Shown: positions 1 to 12,374 of the stretch, one piece after another | Position numbering within the stretch: position 1 is the stretch's first letter | Layout of the letters: every line of letters begins with the position of its first letter | Assembly: GCF_023065955.2 (NCBI RefSeq) | Contig: NW_026622886.1 | Coordinates: 13,154,001-13,218,000 of the forward strand | Direction: 5' to 3' | From: Ursus arctos | Lineage: Eukaryota > Chordata > Mammalia > Carnivora > Ursidae | Length of the DNA stretch: 64,000 nt | The notes under the pieces: generated by a model | Database searches by the model: none | Told to the model about the DNA's origin: nothing | Seen by the model: the letters and a program-made list of their open reading frames with translations, nothing else | Made by a program: the position numbers and the translations under genes

Positions 1-711
1 ATTTAGCCAATTGTTTTTTACCTAAGTATATTAGCTCTGAGATATTAGCAGCTATTGTGTGAAACCAAAGAGGGCCAGGAAATGCTGAGTTAAATAAACA
101 CTAAGTAAACATTAAATAAGCAGGTTCTTTCCTGCTGGCCTCCTAAGATCCTTTAACGTGGATTATGTGTCACCCAAGGGGAAATGCAATTTCCCATTAG
201 CACTTGACAGAAAACTACTTTTTATACGAATTTCTTGTAGGGCCAATATTCAGGAAACACACTTGGGTAGATATAAACGAGTCTAAATGAATTATTCTAC
301 GAATTTGGAAACAGTCCCAGAGAGGAGCTAGTGACTGTGTGGTAGCAGAGCCACCGTGAGGATCTATTGGAGGCTCTCAAGCTCCCAGAGCTGCTAATTC
401 ACCGGAATGCCCCTCTCCTTAGAGTTGATCTTTAGCATTTCTGTTTGCATAAAGCATGTTTATTTGTGGAATGGGGAATGGCACTGCCTTTAGCCAAGGG
501 TACTGGGAAAGTGAAGTAGGCTCCTATCAAGTTAGCTCCAACTCTTTGTAGAGAATTTGCTTCTGGTATTTTCAATTCAATTTCTCTCTGTCTCTTGTGA
601 AGAACTTCATTGTTTTATAAAAACCCTATATTCAACAAATACTTATGCACACAGCTTTGTGCTAGTTGGACAGCACAAAGAAAGGCAACATAATACACCA
701 CACTGATAACG
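1..711. other. Downstream intergenic DNA, mostly unassigned
   Basis: AT-rich sequence with no supportable gene. Positions 630-700 resemble the start of a minus-strand L2 (CAACAAATACTTATGCACA...). Nothing else is recognised. Confidence 0.5.
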
Positions 712-799
712 AGCAAAGGTTTGGACATCAAGTTCTGGTTCTGCCACATTCTGGCTCTGTGTATTTGAACAAGTTACTTATTATCTTTAAGACTCAAGA
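712..799 (+). repeat. MIR, 5' part (split by an L1)
   Basis: A GGACATCAAGTTCTGG / CTGCCAC / AACAAGTTACTTA series typical of MIR. It resumes at 1392 with the ATCTATAAAATG box. Confidence 0.75.
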
Positions 800-1391
800 C
801 ATGGAAACAATCTAAGTGTCCATCAACAGATGAATGGACTAAGAAACTGTTATGTGTGTGTGTGTACATGCGTACATGTGTGTGTGTGTGTACATGCGTA
901 CGTATATATATATTCCAGCCTTTCAAAAGAAGATGTTGACATTTACAACAACATGGATGAACCCAGAAGAAATTCTACTAACACACAGAAAGAAAAAAAC
1001 TGAATGAGGTCACTTTTAAAAATATAAAAATATTGAATGCATAGAAGTAAAGAGTAGAATGGTGGTTACCAGGGACAGGAGGTGAAAGAAATGGGGAGAT
1101 GTTGGTCAAATGGCACAAATTTACAGTTATATAAGATGAATAATAAAAAAGATCTAATGTACAGCATGGTGACTCTATTTCATAATACTGTAATGAATAC
1201 TCTAGAGATTTGCTAAGAAGGTAGATTTTAGGTGCTTTCATCACAGCAATAACAAAAATGGTAACTATGAGAGGAGAAGATATGTTAATTAGCTTGAAGG
1301 CAGTAATCATTTCACTATATATATGTATCAAATAATCATGTTATACACTGTAAATATATATAATTTTTATTTAAAAATCAATTTAATAAAT
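800..1391 (+). mobile_element. L1 3' fragment nested in a MIR
   Basis: Contains the ORF2 3' end motif (AAGTGTCCATCAACAGATGAA), the ACAACATGGATGAACC segment and an L1 3' UTR. It is plus strand, 5' truncated, and carries a TG/TA simple repeat at about 851-912. AAGACTCA / AAGACTTA-like sequence flanks it as a probable short duplication. Confidence 0.8.
851..912. repeat. (TG)n/(TA)n simple repeat
   Basis: Two TGTG runs, each followed by ACATGCGTAC, then TATATATA. It lies inside the L1. Confidence 0.8.
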
Positions 1392-1545
1392 AAATATAAG
1401 ACTTAGACTCCCCATCTATAAAATGTAGATTATACTAATACCTTCACAGGATTGCGCTGAGTATTAAAATGGCTAGTACAGTGCCAGCACATATAAGTTT
1501 TCAAGGAATATTTGCTATTATTGTTGTTGTTGTTGTTGTTATCCC
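1392..1545 (+). repeat. MIR, 3' part, with (GTT)n
   Basis: Continues the MIR after the L1: ATCTATAAAATG, then GTGCCAGCACATA, ending in a (GTT)n run at 1522-1540. Confidence 0.7.
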
Positions 1546-1959
1546 TGTCCCCAAGGACTTAATAGCTCAGCTGGAGAAAGGAAACAGCACATCCAAAAGC
1601 TTCAAATAAATATAAGGGAATGAATCAGAGATAGCAACTAGGTTTCATGCCACTTGCCAACCCCAGGGCCTTCATTGACTGCCTCAGATTCTGTGTTGAG
1701 AAGAATTCTGAAGTTCTTGCCAGCCTTGAGGAGAAGGAGCGCCAGTATCAATTAGTGATGTTTTTCATTGGAAAGGGAGTGTGGATAGGAGGTTATACTT
1801 GCCATTCTTAGAATGAATGATAAAATGTCATGTGTAGTGGGTTAGATAGAACAGTCATTTCTGGAGGAGATAGGATAGCTGGAGTTGGGGGATGGGTTTG
1901 ATATGAATGAAAGGAAATGACGTAAGGAAGGAAGAGGTATCTGGCACCAGGAGTTTTCT

Positions 1960-2201
1960 TTTTTTTTTTTTTTTTTCAATCTTTATTTTTCTTTTTAAAG
2001 ATTTTATTCATTTATTTGGCAGAGAGAGAGAGAGAGAGAGAGAGAGACAGTGAGAGAAAGAACGCAAGCAGGGGGAGTGGGAGAGGGAGAAGCAGGCTCC
2101 TCACCAAGCAGGGAGCCTGATGCGGGGCTCGAACCCAGGACCCTGGTATCATGACCCGATCTGAAGGCAGACGCTTAACGACTGAGCCACCCAGGTGCCC
2201 C
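1960..2201 (-). mobile_element. CAN-SINE (SINEC)
   Basis: T-run and (GA)n in reverse, then the tRNA-like head in reverse (GAGCCACCCAGGTGCCCC). A 15-bp duplication, CACCAGGAGTTTTCT, lies at 1945-1959 and 2202-2216. Confidence 0.93.
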
Positions 2202-2216
2202 CACCAGGAGTTTTCT

Positions 2217-2672
2217 GAGAAAATGTGCTAAGGATAAAATGCACATGGCCATTTGGGTGGCAGTAAGTAGACCAGCCTGCCTAAAGAAAGGTTTGATACT
2301 ATAGGCTAGCGCTACAAATATGGTAACCAGAGATTCTGAGCTGGTGACCCAACATCAAATAAGCTGTCCCATTGTTCCCAGAAATTTCCCTCATATGCAC
2401 TGGCACATGTGCCTAAATTTGAAATTCAGAAAATGTGGACACCAGTAAGCCTCTCGTACCATCTCATCTACCATAGAGCTATTCAACGACTCCTTCCCTT
2501 TGCTCATGAGGACCATCCTTTTGTGTTCAGTTCATGGCTTCTGTTCAAAACCCATCAGTCTCTGTGCATTTTACAAAGTTGTTACAAATGTCTTCCATCA
2601 GTCACAGCTGGCATTGCGGCCCCAAGCATCTGAGATTCTTAACCAATGCACACACAGATTAAAAAGTCATTG
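2217..2672. other. Unassigned intergenic sequence
   Basis: No repeat family or gene is recognised. A 74-codon open frame at 2409-2633 has no recognisable features. Confidence 0.4.
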
Positions 2673-2683
2673 AAAATGAAAAA

Positions 2684-2878
2684 GGGCACCTGGGGGGCTC
2701 AGTTATTAAGCGGCTGCCTTTGGCTCAGGTCATGATCCCAGGGTCCTGGGATCAAGCCCCGCATCGGGCTCCCTGCTCAGTGGGAAGGAAGCCTGCTTCT
2801 CTCTCTCTGACTCTCCCTACTTGTGTTCCCTCTCTCGCTGTCTCTCTCTCTGTCAAATAAATAAAATCCTTAAAAAAA
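2684..2878 (+). mobile_element. CAN-SINE (SINEC)
   Basis: Head GGGCACCTGGGGGGCTCAG, CATGATCCCAGGGTCCTGGG box, TC-rich body and AAATAAATAAAATC tail. AAAATGAAAA flanks both sides. Confidence 0.92.
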
Positions 2879-3124
2879 TGAAAAGTGAAGAATCAACAGA
2901 AATTGTAGCAGCCATGTATACCGTGTGCCCGCTCTATACTCAGAACTGCGCTACCCCAGGGGCAGTGGAGAGAAGGCGGGTATCAAAGAGATATTTATCA
3001 AAACCACAAATAAGAATGGGAAGTTTTGAAAAATTCCTGTTTGTAAAACTTCATAATTTGGCATAGTGAGATTTTATTCATCCATTCCTTTTTATGGAAT
3101 GTCTACCACTAAGCAGGGACTTCT

Positions 3125-3420
3125 GTATTAGTTGGGACTTATGTGGTTACAAGTGACAGAGAGACCTAACTCAAACTCATTTAAGCTAAGGAGAGGGTTG
3201 TTATAAGGGATAATGTGATGTCTGTGAAACCCAAAGACAGGAATGTGCCCAGGGCAGGGGAACAACTGAAACCAGAAGCTCAAAAACATCAGGGTTGTTC
3301 TTTATTCTTTTTGTCTCTGTGCTTCCATTCACTCTCTTCATTAGTTTCATTCTTCGTTCTAGCTAGTGATCAGCTTTCTTCAAGTGGTGAAAAACATGGG
3401 GGCCAATAGCTCCCTAACTT
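3125..3420. repeat. Old interspersed repeat, family not assigned
   Basis: Begins TGTATTAGTTGGGACT... and resembles a degenerate mammalian interspersed repeat, but I cannot name the family. Confidence 0.3.
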
Positions 3421-3724
3421 AACAGTATATTTAATAGCTTTGGTCACTAGGGGAAAAAAAACAAAACACAAAAACCAAAAACTTAACATTCTTTCTGATT
3501 CCAAGTTGAAAAATCTCAGGGAAGGACTCACTGAAGCAGTTGGAGTCAGGTAAACTCCAGAGAGTCATGAAACAATATGGCAGATCCTGTAGGAACCACA
3601 CAGATGGGGATAAGGAAAGGAATCTTCTGGAAGAAAGAGGGTGGGGTGAGGTGCTGGGCAAACAAAACAAGAAGTGCCTGTGACATCTTCCCTTATTTTT
3701 CATGCCAACTCCACTTAGCTATCA

Positions 3725-4085
3725 ATTCCACTCATTGAATAAGCACGTATTTACTCGTTTACTGAGTGTTTGCTACATACTCTATACTGTGCTAGATTTT
3801 AGAGATGAAAAGATAACCATGAGGCCTCTTAGCATTCAGAAGCATTCAGAAATACAAAGAAACATAAAATATACTTGGCTTAGGACCTCTAGGAATTTAC
3901 CATATAACTGGGGAGAGAAGGCTGTGTATTTGGAGAATAACCAAGTGTCAAGCTGTGTGCTATGGATGATGAAGTTAAAAGAAGGTAAGTGGGGTCAGTG
4001 AGGCCTGGAACATTCAGGGGAAACAACTTGGAGAGGGTGATACTTCGGCAGAGTCTTTAAAGGGTGAGGAAGTTTTTGTTTATGA
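3725..4085 (-). repeat. L2 fragment
   Basis: ACTGAGTGTTTGCTACATAC followed by the degenerate 'GAGATGAAAAGATAA...CATAT...' body of a reversed L2 3' region. Confidence 0.6.
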
Positions 4086-4930
4086 CCACATGTGTTTCAA
4101 GTGCAGGATTTTCACAACATCACACTAAGTGAGGCCCTCTGCTCATGGCTCTCTGCATCTGGAGGCCTTCTGGAATGCAGCCGTCAGCCAGTGGCCCTGT
4201 TCCTCTCTCAGAGACAGGACTACCACCCACAGCTCTTCTGATAGTCTTGTTTTTTATTGCCATGGCTCATTGGATCAAAGCCTCTGAGTTTGATGCAAGT
4301 TCAGAATAATTCAAGGATTAACTCATCTCTCTGTGCTTGGGGAGCTACACAAGCAACATCTGGTAGAGCCTGCAGAGGGATTCTTCACCCAAGGAGTTTC
4401 AGATTTCAACATGTGAGCCATCGTGCTGAATAACATCATCGACGGGAAACAGCACTCAGAGACCTCATCTTGTAACAAGAGCTCTGTGTAGCACCCCGCG
4501 GTCTTGTTTTGCACACAATTATAATAAATGGTGCAAATTGTAACAGGTTCTTTATCATCTTGTTTCTTGCCAAAGGGACTGAATTCCACATTGATGGGGT
4601 TGAAATTCCCTTGTGGATTTCCTCTGGGACCATTCCATAACCCATCCTAGCACCATTAATAATACCCTTCCTGTGCATGGACAAGACCATAGGCTCACAT
4701 TTTAACGTTGTCATAGGGAATCTCTTGGTCATTCCTTTTGTCAAATCCCATCTGTCCCCTCCCTGTCTTCCCAGGCCCCCTGAAAAGTCCTTGGTTGGGA
4801 CCATTCCTTACCTTTTGGTAAATCCTGATTTGGTAAATCCCTGGCTCTGCCCTCTGTATCCCATGGGTTAGTCCCACCGCTCCTGGAGTTCTCTTCAATA
4901 TTTTACCATGTTCTTAAAGGTGAAACACTG
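4086..4930. other. Unassigned intergenic sequence
   Basis: Two overlapping minus-strand open frames (88 and 122 codons, 4323-4804) have no domain or composition that supports a gene. No repeat is recognised. Confidence 0.35.
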
Positions 4931-4934
4931 TAAT

Positions 4935-5100
4935 AACTAATAGTTGGGTGTTATGTGCCAGGGATGTATCATTAGAGAGACACTGTTATCATTACCCATG
5001 ACTCACCAGAAAGAAAAATGAGGCTCAGAGTTCAAGTGACTTGCCCAAGTACAAGGTATGAACCCATGTCTGTCTCATTTCAAAGACTGTGTTCTTTTTA
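4935..5100 (-). repeat. MIR
   Basis: TTATGTGCCAGGGATG, ATTACCCATGA, GAGGCTCAGAG and TGACTTGCCCAAG blocks in reversed MIR order. Confidence 0.7.
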
Positions 5101-5453
5101 AGAGATAAGTATAGGGACCCAAACATATGGTGATGGGAGTCTCAAATGGGAATCCCTACTTCTAAGTTGGGGAAGGAGAAGGAAAGAAGAAAACACAAAG
5201 AATATGGCTCTGAATTCAAAGGAGGAGAATTTTGAGTCATGGTGAATTATGTCTAAAGCCAAAATGGGTTGGTGAATATTGAGACCATTGGAATGAAAAA
5301 GGTTATTGGCAAATGTTTTCAAGAAAAACTTCAGTAGAGTAATGGACCTGAAAGAGGTTAGTGAGTGGGTAGAACAATACAGACAATATAGGAATTATTT
5401 TAACAAACCCTCCAAGGGATCCTGATACACACTCAAGTTTGTAACCCACTGCT

Positions 5454-5592
5454 ATCGCAGAGTTTCTCAGCCTTGGCTGCACATTGGAATCACCTGGAAT
5501 AATGATGCTTCTGCCCCATTTCCAGGCAATGGGGTTTGATAACACTCTCCAGGTGATTCTAATGTGCATCCAGATTTGGAAACCACTGCCAT
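5454..5592 (+). mobile_element. MER5A-like hAT relic
   Basis: GAGTTTCTCAGCCTTGGCTG at one end and GATTTGGAAACCACTG at the other form degenerate inverted ends. The internal ACATTGGAATCACCTGGA and CAGGTGATTCTAATGTGCA are also complementary. Non-autonomous Charlie-type element. Confidence 0.75.
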
Positions 5593-5704
5593 CATCAAAG
5601 AGGAAAGGGAAGGAGTAATTCTAGCTGCAATGCAGAGCTCTGGCTATCCCAGGAATTTTACTAAGAAGTGCTTTTCAAGCTTGAATGGGCATAAAGGTAA
5701 TCCA

Positions 5705-5885
5705 ACAAGCCCCCAGTGCTTCACAGGCATTGCTGTAGTGAATCCTCATGCAGGTACCATCATTAGTCCCATCTTATAAATGAAGACACTGAGTTCCCAA
5801 GAAGTTACCTGATTTACCTGGGGTGTCATGGCAAGAATATGGTAAAGCTGGAACTTGAAAATTAAGTCTTCTTTGACTCCAAAGT
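5705..5885 (-). repeat. MIR
   Basis: GAATCCTCATGCAGGTACCATCATTAG..., ATAAATGAAGACACTGAG and GCTGGAACTTGAA blocks in reversed MIR order. Confidence 0.65.
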
Positions 5886-5897
5886 ACTCACTTCTTT

Positions 5898-6150
5898 TAA
5901 AATAGTGGTAAAATATACATGACATAAAAATTGTCACTTTAACCATTTGTAAGTGTACAGTTCAGTGGCATTAAGTATATTCACAATGTCGTACCACTTA
6001 CCACCACTATCCATTTCCAGAACTTTTTCGTCATTTCAAATAGAAACTCTATACCCATTAAAGAGTAACTCCCCATTCTCCTCCCCCCTCCAGCCCCCTG
6101 GTAACCTCTATTCTGCTGTCTCTATGAATCAAAGTATTTCTTCTAAAGCA
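5898..6150 (-). mobile_element. Old L1 (L1M) fragment
   Basis: AGTGTACAGTTCAGTGGCAT, then TTCACAATGTCGTACCACTTACC, then ATACCCATTAAAGAGTAACTC, typical of a reversed L1M terminal region. Confidence 0.75.
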
Positions 6151-6429
6151 CTGTTTCTAGATGGGCTGAAAAAAGAAATGGAGGTGCCGAAATTGATCAT
6201 TTTGTTTCCTTGAATAAGGGTATCTCTGGGTTAGCTAAGGCTCCCACCTGCAACCTGTGTTCCCAAAATTTTGAACAACTTGTAAATCCCACCAAACAGC
6301 ATATTTTCTCTTGCCTCTGTGCCACAGCACAGGTGAATCCCTCCACAGTGTGCCTTTTCACACCTTGCCTTCACTTAGCAAGCTGTCTCCTCCTCCAAGT
6401 CCCCCTCCAGGCATGACTGTCCCTGGGAA

Positions 6430-6625
6430 TCTGAATCAGGTGCTTCAACTGGTCCCACAGACCAGACTTTGCAAACTGGCATGCATTCCAATCACTTTGG
6501 CATTTTGTTAAAATGCAGATTTGGATTTAGCGGGTTTGGGACAGGGCCCTAAGATTCTGCATTTCTGTCAAGCTTTTGGGTAATGCTCATGCTACTGGTC
6601 CCCAAACCGCACTTAGAGTAATGAG
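6430..6625. mobile_element. MER5-like hAT relic
   Basis: TGCATTCCAATCACTTTGG...TTAAAATGCAGATT...GGTCCCCAAACCGCAC resembles a degenerate MER5 element. Confidence 0.5.
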
Positions 6626-6639
6626 ATCAGAGAGTGCAG

Positions 6640-6812
6640 TGCTTTACCATAGCATGTTTTACTGTAGTATTCCCTTGGCTGTTTCACCATTCCACTGTAA
6701 ATACCTTGAGGACAGAAACCCATTTTATTTATTGTTATATTCCAGAGGCTAGCATTGTGCCAACCCAGAGTAACTCTCAATAAATGTTGACATATGAATA
6801 AATAAATGAGTT
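6640..6812 (+). repeat. L2 3' end
   Basis: ACCTTGAGGACAGAAACCCA, a GCATTGTGCCAACC segment and the CTCAATAAATGTTGACATATGAA terminus of L2. Confidence 0.75.
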
Positions 6813-6829
6813 CACAGGCTGGAAAAATA

Positions 6830-7130
6830 AAAAGGAACCAGATCTGTAAAGAGCCTCATAGACCATACTAAGGAATTTGAAATTTATCCTGAAGTTATGG
6901 GGAGCCACTGAAGGATTTTAAGAGGGTGATATATCAAATGTGTATGTGCAATGTGTTACAAAGGACCAAGACTGAAATCAAGGAAATAGTGAGCGACTGC
7001 ACTAGTCCAAGCAAATGATTATGAAGGCCTGCACTAAGGTAGTGATGGTGGAAATGGAGAGGACAAAGAGGATTCAAGACCATAAAAATGGGTTGACCAC
7101 ACATTCCCATTCGCTTCAGACAGACCCAGT
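6830..7130 (-). repeat. L2 fragment
   Basis: TTATCCTGAAGTTATGGGGAGCCACTGAAGGATTTTAAG, then CACTAGTCCAAGC...GATGGTGG, matches the internal L2 region in reverse. Confidence 0.65.
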
Positions 7131-9430
7131 TTATTCTAGGTACAATTACCAATAATGTCCCTTTCTTTTCCCAAAATACCCTGGTTTGGATGAACTATCT
7201 GTTCACCCTGTACATAGGAGATAAAGTTAATAGAACATGAGGTGGGGTGGGGAGCAGAGTGAGCAGTCCAGGATATGGTTCTCAAGTTTCTGCCCTTGGT
7301 GAGCCAGTGGATGCTAACACCATTTACCACACTAGGCAGTCCGGGAGGAGAAGCAGTGGGAGAAGTTTCTCCTTAAAATAAAAATAATTAAGTCATATAC
7401 AAGTCTTTGAAAAGTGTTATTAAGTAAATTGCAGTAATAGCATGACAAAAATTACAAAGGAGACCCACAAATGGCTGAAATTTTGGGGATACTGATCAAA
7501 GGTATCACTAAATTGAGAATATCCTTCCTTCCCAAAGCTCTGAATTGTTAGTCTCAGATTAGGAAAGCTCCCCAATCTGTCCTGCAAACCAACTGCAGAT
7601 GGGAAGTCAAAATGATCAATTAATTCTGGGTTTTGTTTTTCTCCATTTTCTTCCCTTCAAGTCATTGCTGTGTCTGTTCCCATCAGCCAATGGATTTTTA
7701 GGATTCGCTGGATCACATTCGACCGTGGTCATTTAGACAGTCAAAACAAGGATATACCATGTGAAGCCCTAACTAACTGAGGAAGAAGGAAGAACACATC
7801 CCCTGGTCGGGCCTGAGCCAAAGGTCAGTGAGCACAAAAATGTTCAACCTCACTTACAAACCGCATGACCCAACATCCTGACTAACCTCTGTTCACACTC
7901 GCCAGCACCTCAGCTTCCCCCCCGCCAACATGTCAACAACTAGGTAATTATTTAATAAACCTCAGAACATACCTTTGCTACTTCTTTTGGCCAGAGAAAC
8001 CTGGGATTTTCCCAGTTTCAATTTCAAGGTGGCTCTTATTTGAGGGTTCCAAGTGCAGTCAAGCAGAAGAATAAATTCACCCACTAGAGCCTTTTGAGGG
8101 AATTTTCAAACAAAACTGTGGCTTTTCAAGTATTAAGAGGAAATGACAGACTGAACTAAGCTCAGTATTCATTTTAATACACGTGTTAAAGGTTGTGTTA
8201 GCAGCTGTCACATCGCTGGCCAGCTCTAAATACATCACTCTTCACTTTAAATCAGATGTCTTGGGTAGTACCTGGAACTTGCTACTCTGGGCTGACCCTA
8301 AGCAAAAGGATTGTTCCAGGAGGTGAAATTTGTCTTCCAGGCATCCCTATCACTGGTGCTAATGTCAGCCTGATGGGCAAGAGACCTGGAACCCAGGACC
8401 CCAAGTCCTGAGACTGTTACTGCTTCCTACTACTGTTGGAGACTCAGAGAACCCTATCACATGCTGGAGTCTGACACCAAACCCAATGAATCCCCCTGGT
8501 GTTTTCCCAGCCTGGGGACAGCCTCTGGACCCCACCATGACTTCCCCCTTGGGAAGTAGAGAGCAGATATTTCCAAACGGAAGACAACCCCAAGTCTGCA
8601 TTACTGCACCAACCAGAAGCAAAAGAGTTGAAAGTCCTAAGAAAACACACCTCAGAGCCACCAGAGCCTTAATCACACTGAAAGACCTTTCTCCAAGCCC
8701 CACTTTCCAAAGGAATCCTTGGCCATTTCTGTGTTCCTCCTCAGGGATTGTGGATGGGTGCAGAAAAGTTCATTTCATACACCCACCAAAAATCAGGGGT
8801 GGCATACAAGTTCCCCCTCTATTATGTTTCTACTTCTGATTCCCATGACCTACCCCTTCCAACCCAAGTCTTAAATGCAGAGTTCAACTAGGATCCACCC
8901 TTTCGAAGCAACACAGACATTTCACACATTCTTCTAAACTTGCCAGTTTGGGGCCTTGACTCCTTAGGGCATTGTATTATATGACTGGAAAAGCTGACAA
9001 ATTCATTCATAATCACACATAATGGTTGATAATCCCATTGTCCCTGATGGAAAAGGTTGACTGCAAGAGGTACAGCCCTGGGGTGGGTCCTAAGCCCATC
9101 ACTTGCCACCTGGTGACAACTTGACTGCAATAAGTTCGTCAGTGGTAAAATGGGACTAACTGTGGTGAAATTCCCTTCTCTCAGTGCCTTTGATATGGTT
9201 AGATGCTCAACCAATGTTAACAGAATCTGAGCGATAATTTAAGTGGTAGAGAAATGTCCTTGGTGGTTAGTGGTTAAGCCAAAGTCCCTAGTACCTGGTA
9301 CTGAAGACAATCATGCTGCGTCTCTGTAGGTAATTCCAAATAAGATTTTCTTTTTCAAAATGACAAATGGACCATTCGGACAGTGAAACCATTCTGTATG
9401 ATACTACAATAGTAGACACGTGCCATTATA
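7131..9430. other. Unassigned intergenic sequence
   Basis: About 2.3 kb with no CAN-SINE or L1 that I recognise. Open frames of about 110 codons overlap on both strands at 8365-8839 without a supporting start context or domain. It may hold old diverged repeats. Confidence 0.4.
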
Positions 9431-9655
9431 CATTTGTCCAAACTCATTTAATACACATCCCCAAGAGTGAACCCTAATATAATCCATGCACTATGGGTGA
9501 TAATGATGTCTCAGTGTGGGTCCATCGATTGTAACAGAAGCATCACTCTGGGGGGGGGCAGTGGGGGACACTGTGCTCGTTGAGGGGAGCTCTGCACTTC
9601 CTGCTCAATTTTGCTGTGAACCTAAACTGCTCTAGAAAGTAAAGTTTATAAATTT
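9430..9655 (+). mobile_element. Old L1 3' UTR fragment
   Basis: ACTATGGGTGATAATGATGTCTCAGTGTGGGTCCATC, a G-run, and CTCAATTTTGCTGTGAACCTAAACTGCTCTAGAAAGTAAAG. A second copy of the same family lies at 32795-33016. Confidence 0.75.
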
Positions 9656-9740
9656 TAAAAATGCCATAAAACGTACATTTAAGCAAAATTAAAGCCTATT
9701 ATTTCTAAATAAGTTTTTTTTAAGTTTCTCAAATCTGGAC

Positions 9741-9744
<4 letters not shown>

Positions 9745-9782
<38 letters not shown>
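9745..9782. repeat. (CT)n microsatellite
   Basis: An uninterrupted 38-bp CT run, not part of a recognisable SINE. Confidence 0.95.
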
Positions 9783-9784
<2 letters not shown>

Positions 9785-10241
9785 CTCCTGCATTGCTGGT
9801 GTCCCCCACTCACTGGGTCATTCCACAGTGACCACCAAGCTACAAGGTCAGGGAGGGCCAAAGGATCTGTGAATTCCCGCTGGTGTTCTGTCATGGGTCA
9901 GCTGGCCAGAAAGGGGCAAGGGGATATTGAGACCGATAATTGAGGTCTATAAAAGCAAAATGTTCTCAGAAGAAAGTGTAAGTGAAGTACTAGCCCTTCC
10001 AAGAGACACCAAAAAGAGAAAGTGGCTAGGAAAGGAACGAGATTAGAAAAGACAGTGACAAAAGCGCAAGATCACAATGAAAAACCCAAGTGAGATGGAG
10101 ACACTTTTGACCATTAAAAGGAGAAGAGTAGGAACCAGAGAGGAGGAGAGAGAAGACAGTGGAGTTCTGCTATCCACAGAGAGGGGAGCAAAGAGCCTTG
10201 CCCTCCCTGCCCTTGGTGCTTAAATAAAAAGGGGAAACAAA
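9783..10241. other. Unassigned intergenic sequence
   Basis: A purine-rich plus strand (10080-10200) with no gene or named repeat. Confidence 0.4.
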
Positions 10242-10440
10242 GGGGTGTCTGGGTGGCTCAGTCAGTTGAGTGTCTGCCTTCAGCTCAGGTCATGATCCCA
10301 GGGTCCTGGGATGAGTCTTACATCAGGCTCCCCGCTCAGCGGGGATTCTGCTTCTCCCTCTACCTTTCCCCCCTGCTCCTGCGCTCTCTCTGTCACTCTC
10401 TGTCTCTCTCTCAAATAAATAAATAAAATCTTTTTTAAAA
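10242..10440 (+). mobile_element. CAN-SINE (SINEC)
   Basis: GGGGTGTCTGGGTGGCTCAG head, CATGATCCCAGGGTCCTGGG box, and CTCTCAAATAAATAAATAAAATC tail. Confidence 0.92.
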
Positions 10441-10590
10441 GGTGGAGGGACAAAGAGGGAAAGTGTTCATAGAACAGTGACACTGTCAGCCTGCCTCTGT
10501 CCCACACCATCTACCAGAGAATGCACATCTGTGCCTATCGATGAATATCCATTCATCGATATTATTGACTCACCAAGAAAAGGTGAATTT

Positions 10591-10802
10591 ATTTTTTTAA
10601 TTTTTAAAAAATATTTTATTTATTTGTCAGAGAGAGGGAGAGAGAGAGAGAGAGCACAAGCAGGAGGAGGGCAGGCAGAGGGAGAAGCAGGCTCCCTGCT
10701 GAGCAAGGACCCCCCACCCCCCCGCCGCCCCGCCCCAGGACCCTGGGATCATGACCTGAGCCGAAGGCAGACACTTAACCAACTGAGGCACCCAGGTGTC
10801 CC
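10591..10802 (-). mobile_element. CAN-SINE (SINEC)
   Basis: Reversed SINE with a C-rich insertion at about 10710-10735. The 16-bp duplication AGAAAAGGTGAATTTA flanks it at 10575-10590 and 10803-10818. Confidence 0.93.
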
Positions 10803-10818
10803 AGAAAAGGTGAATTTA

Positions 10819-12317
10819 TAGTCAGCATCCTCAGTTTAGAAAAAAGGGTAAAATAGTTGGAAAGGTTTTCAAACAAAAAATGATCAAGTAAAAAGGTTCC
10901 GAAGGCTAGATGACAGTATCTGTCAAATTAGAGATGCAGTTCCCATCCGCCCCAGCATCCCTGCTTACGGGAATCTCTCCCACAGATTTCCTCGCACGTG
11001 TGTGAAGTGATGTACGTACAAGGTCATTCATGTGCCAGTGCAGCAGTTTGGGAACCACACGATGGTTCCTCAGACAGGGGACTTGTTAAATAAACCATGG
11101 CACAGGCGCACAATGGACACTACACATACCTAACAGAACAAACTAAAAAAATGAGGAAGCGCTCTCTCTATTGATAAGGAAGCATCTCCAAAACATGTTG
11201 CTTCGTCAAAGGAAGGCTCAAAGCTGTCAGTGCGGTATGTGACGTTTGGCGTAGAAGTTAAAAGGGAAATATTTGTAAATGTGTTTCTGCTTGTATTTTC
11301 ATAAAAAGTGGATATCTGCAAAAAGAGGTGTGTATTGAGTAAATGTGGATAAAGGAAGAGTACAAAGGCTTTTCACAGAGTTCCTTTTTATATTGTTTTG
11401 ATTTTTTAATCCCATGAATACTATTACTGATTCAAAAGTTTTAAAATGAGAACAAATGGTTCAGAAAGTAAGGGCTATAAGCAGGAGCAGCTGAATCCCC
11501 ACTTATCTAGAAATTATCTTTCCACCCCAGCGTGCTGAGAGGGGTAACAGCAGTTACTGTATTTGCGTATCAGAGGAACTCTTGGGTGATCAGATCGGTC
11601 GGGGCTCAGACAGGGATACGCATCAGCCTCATCAAGTTTACCCAAGTTAAAAAGACACACCGTCAACTCATGTAACCAAGGAGTCCAGAGGTGGAGCCGG
11701 CTTTGGGGACAGTGGGGCACAGAGCCCTGCGCTTTGCTGAGGGACTGCCAAAGCTGGGGCTCACTAGGCATCTCGTGGCACCCTGGCTCAAACCACAAAA
11801 CAGATTGTTGGTACCTCGTTTAGCATTTTCTAAGCATTGGTTTTGGAAGTCACCGCCACCCCTGATATGAGTCTGGCATGCCGCTGCCCTTCGTTTTAGA
11901 AGATGAGTCTCCTGGGGGTGACCAAGGAGAGTCAGAAGCTTCTCCTCCAGGGCCTGAGGCTGTGGTTGCTCTCTTATGCAACAGACAGGACGCAAATGCA
12001 TGACATTCTGGCCTTGAGAATGCGGGGCATTCAGAGCCAGACCAAGAATATGTGTGTGGGGAGACGGCTGGGCTTACCGGCTGGCCAGAGTCAGGGAGTG
12101 GGAGAGAATGGGATACCACTTATCTCCCTCCCACTCCTCCTTCCTCATTCCAGGGCCCAAACAGCAGACCAGTGTGTCTCCAACTGAGTAAAAAATGGGA
12201 ACATGGGACAATGCCACATGCAAGGGATGTTAGGAAACCCAAACACAGCACAACACTGATGTACTTAATTTGGTTTATGAAATGCAATTTCTGTGGAATT
12301 CTCTGTTAGTGTTAAGA
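10819..12317. other. Unassigned intergenic sequence
   Basis: No named repeat. Overlapping open frames of 85-112 codons at 11514-12309 occur on both strands in moderately GC-rich DNA. None has a conserved motif or convincing exon boundary. Confidence 0.35.
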
Positions 12318-12374
12318 AAGAAAAGAAAAAAGAAAAGAAGAGAGAAGAGAAGAAAAAGAAAGAAAGGAAAAAGA
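12316..12374. repeat. Polypurine (GAAA/GAGA) simple repeat
   Basis: About 58 bp of A and G only on the plus strand, near the 3' flank of DRAM1. Confidence 0.9.

Noticed and set aside
9679..9894. A 71-codon frame with an (Arg-Glu)n run
   Set aside because: Translation of the CT microsatellite; no gene.
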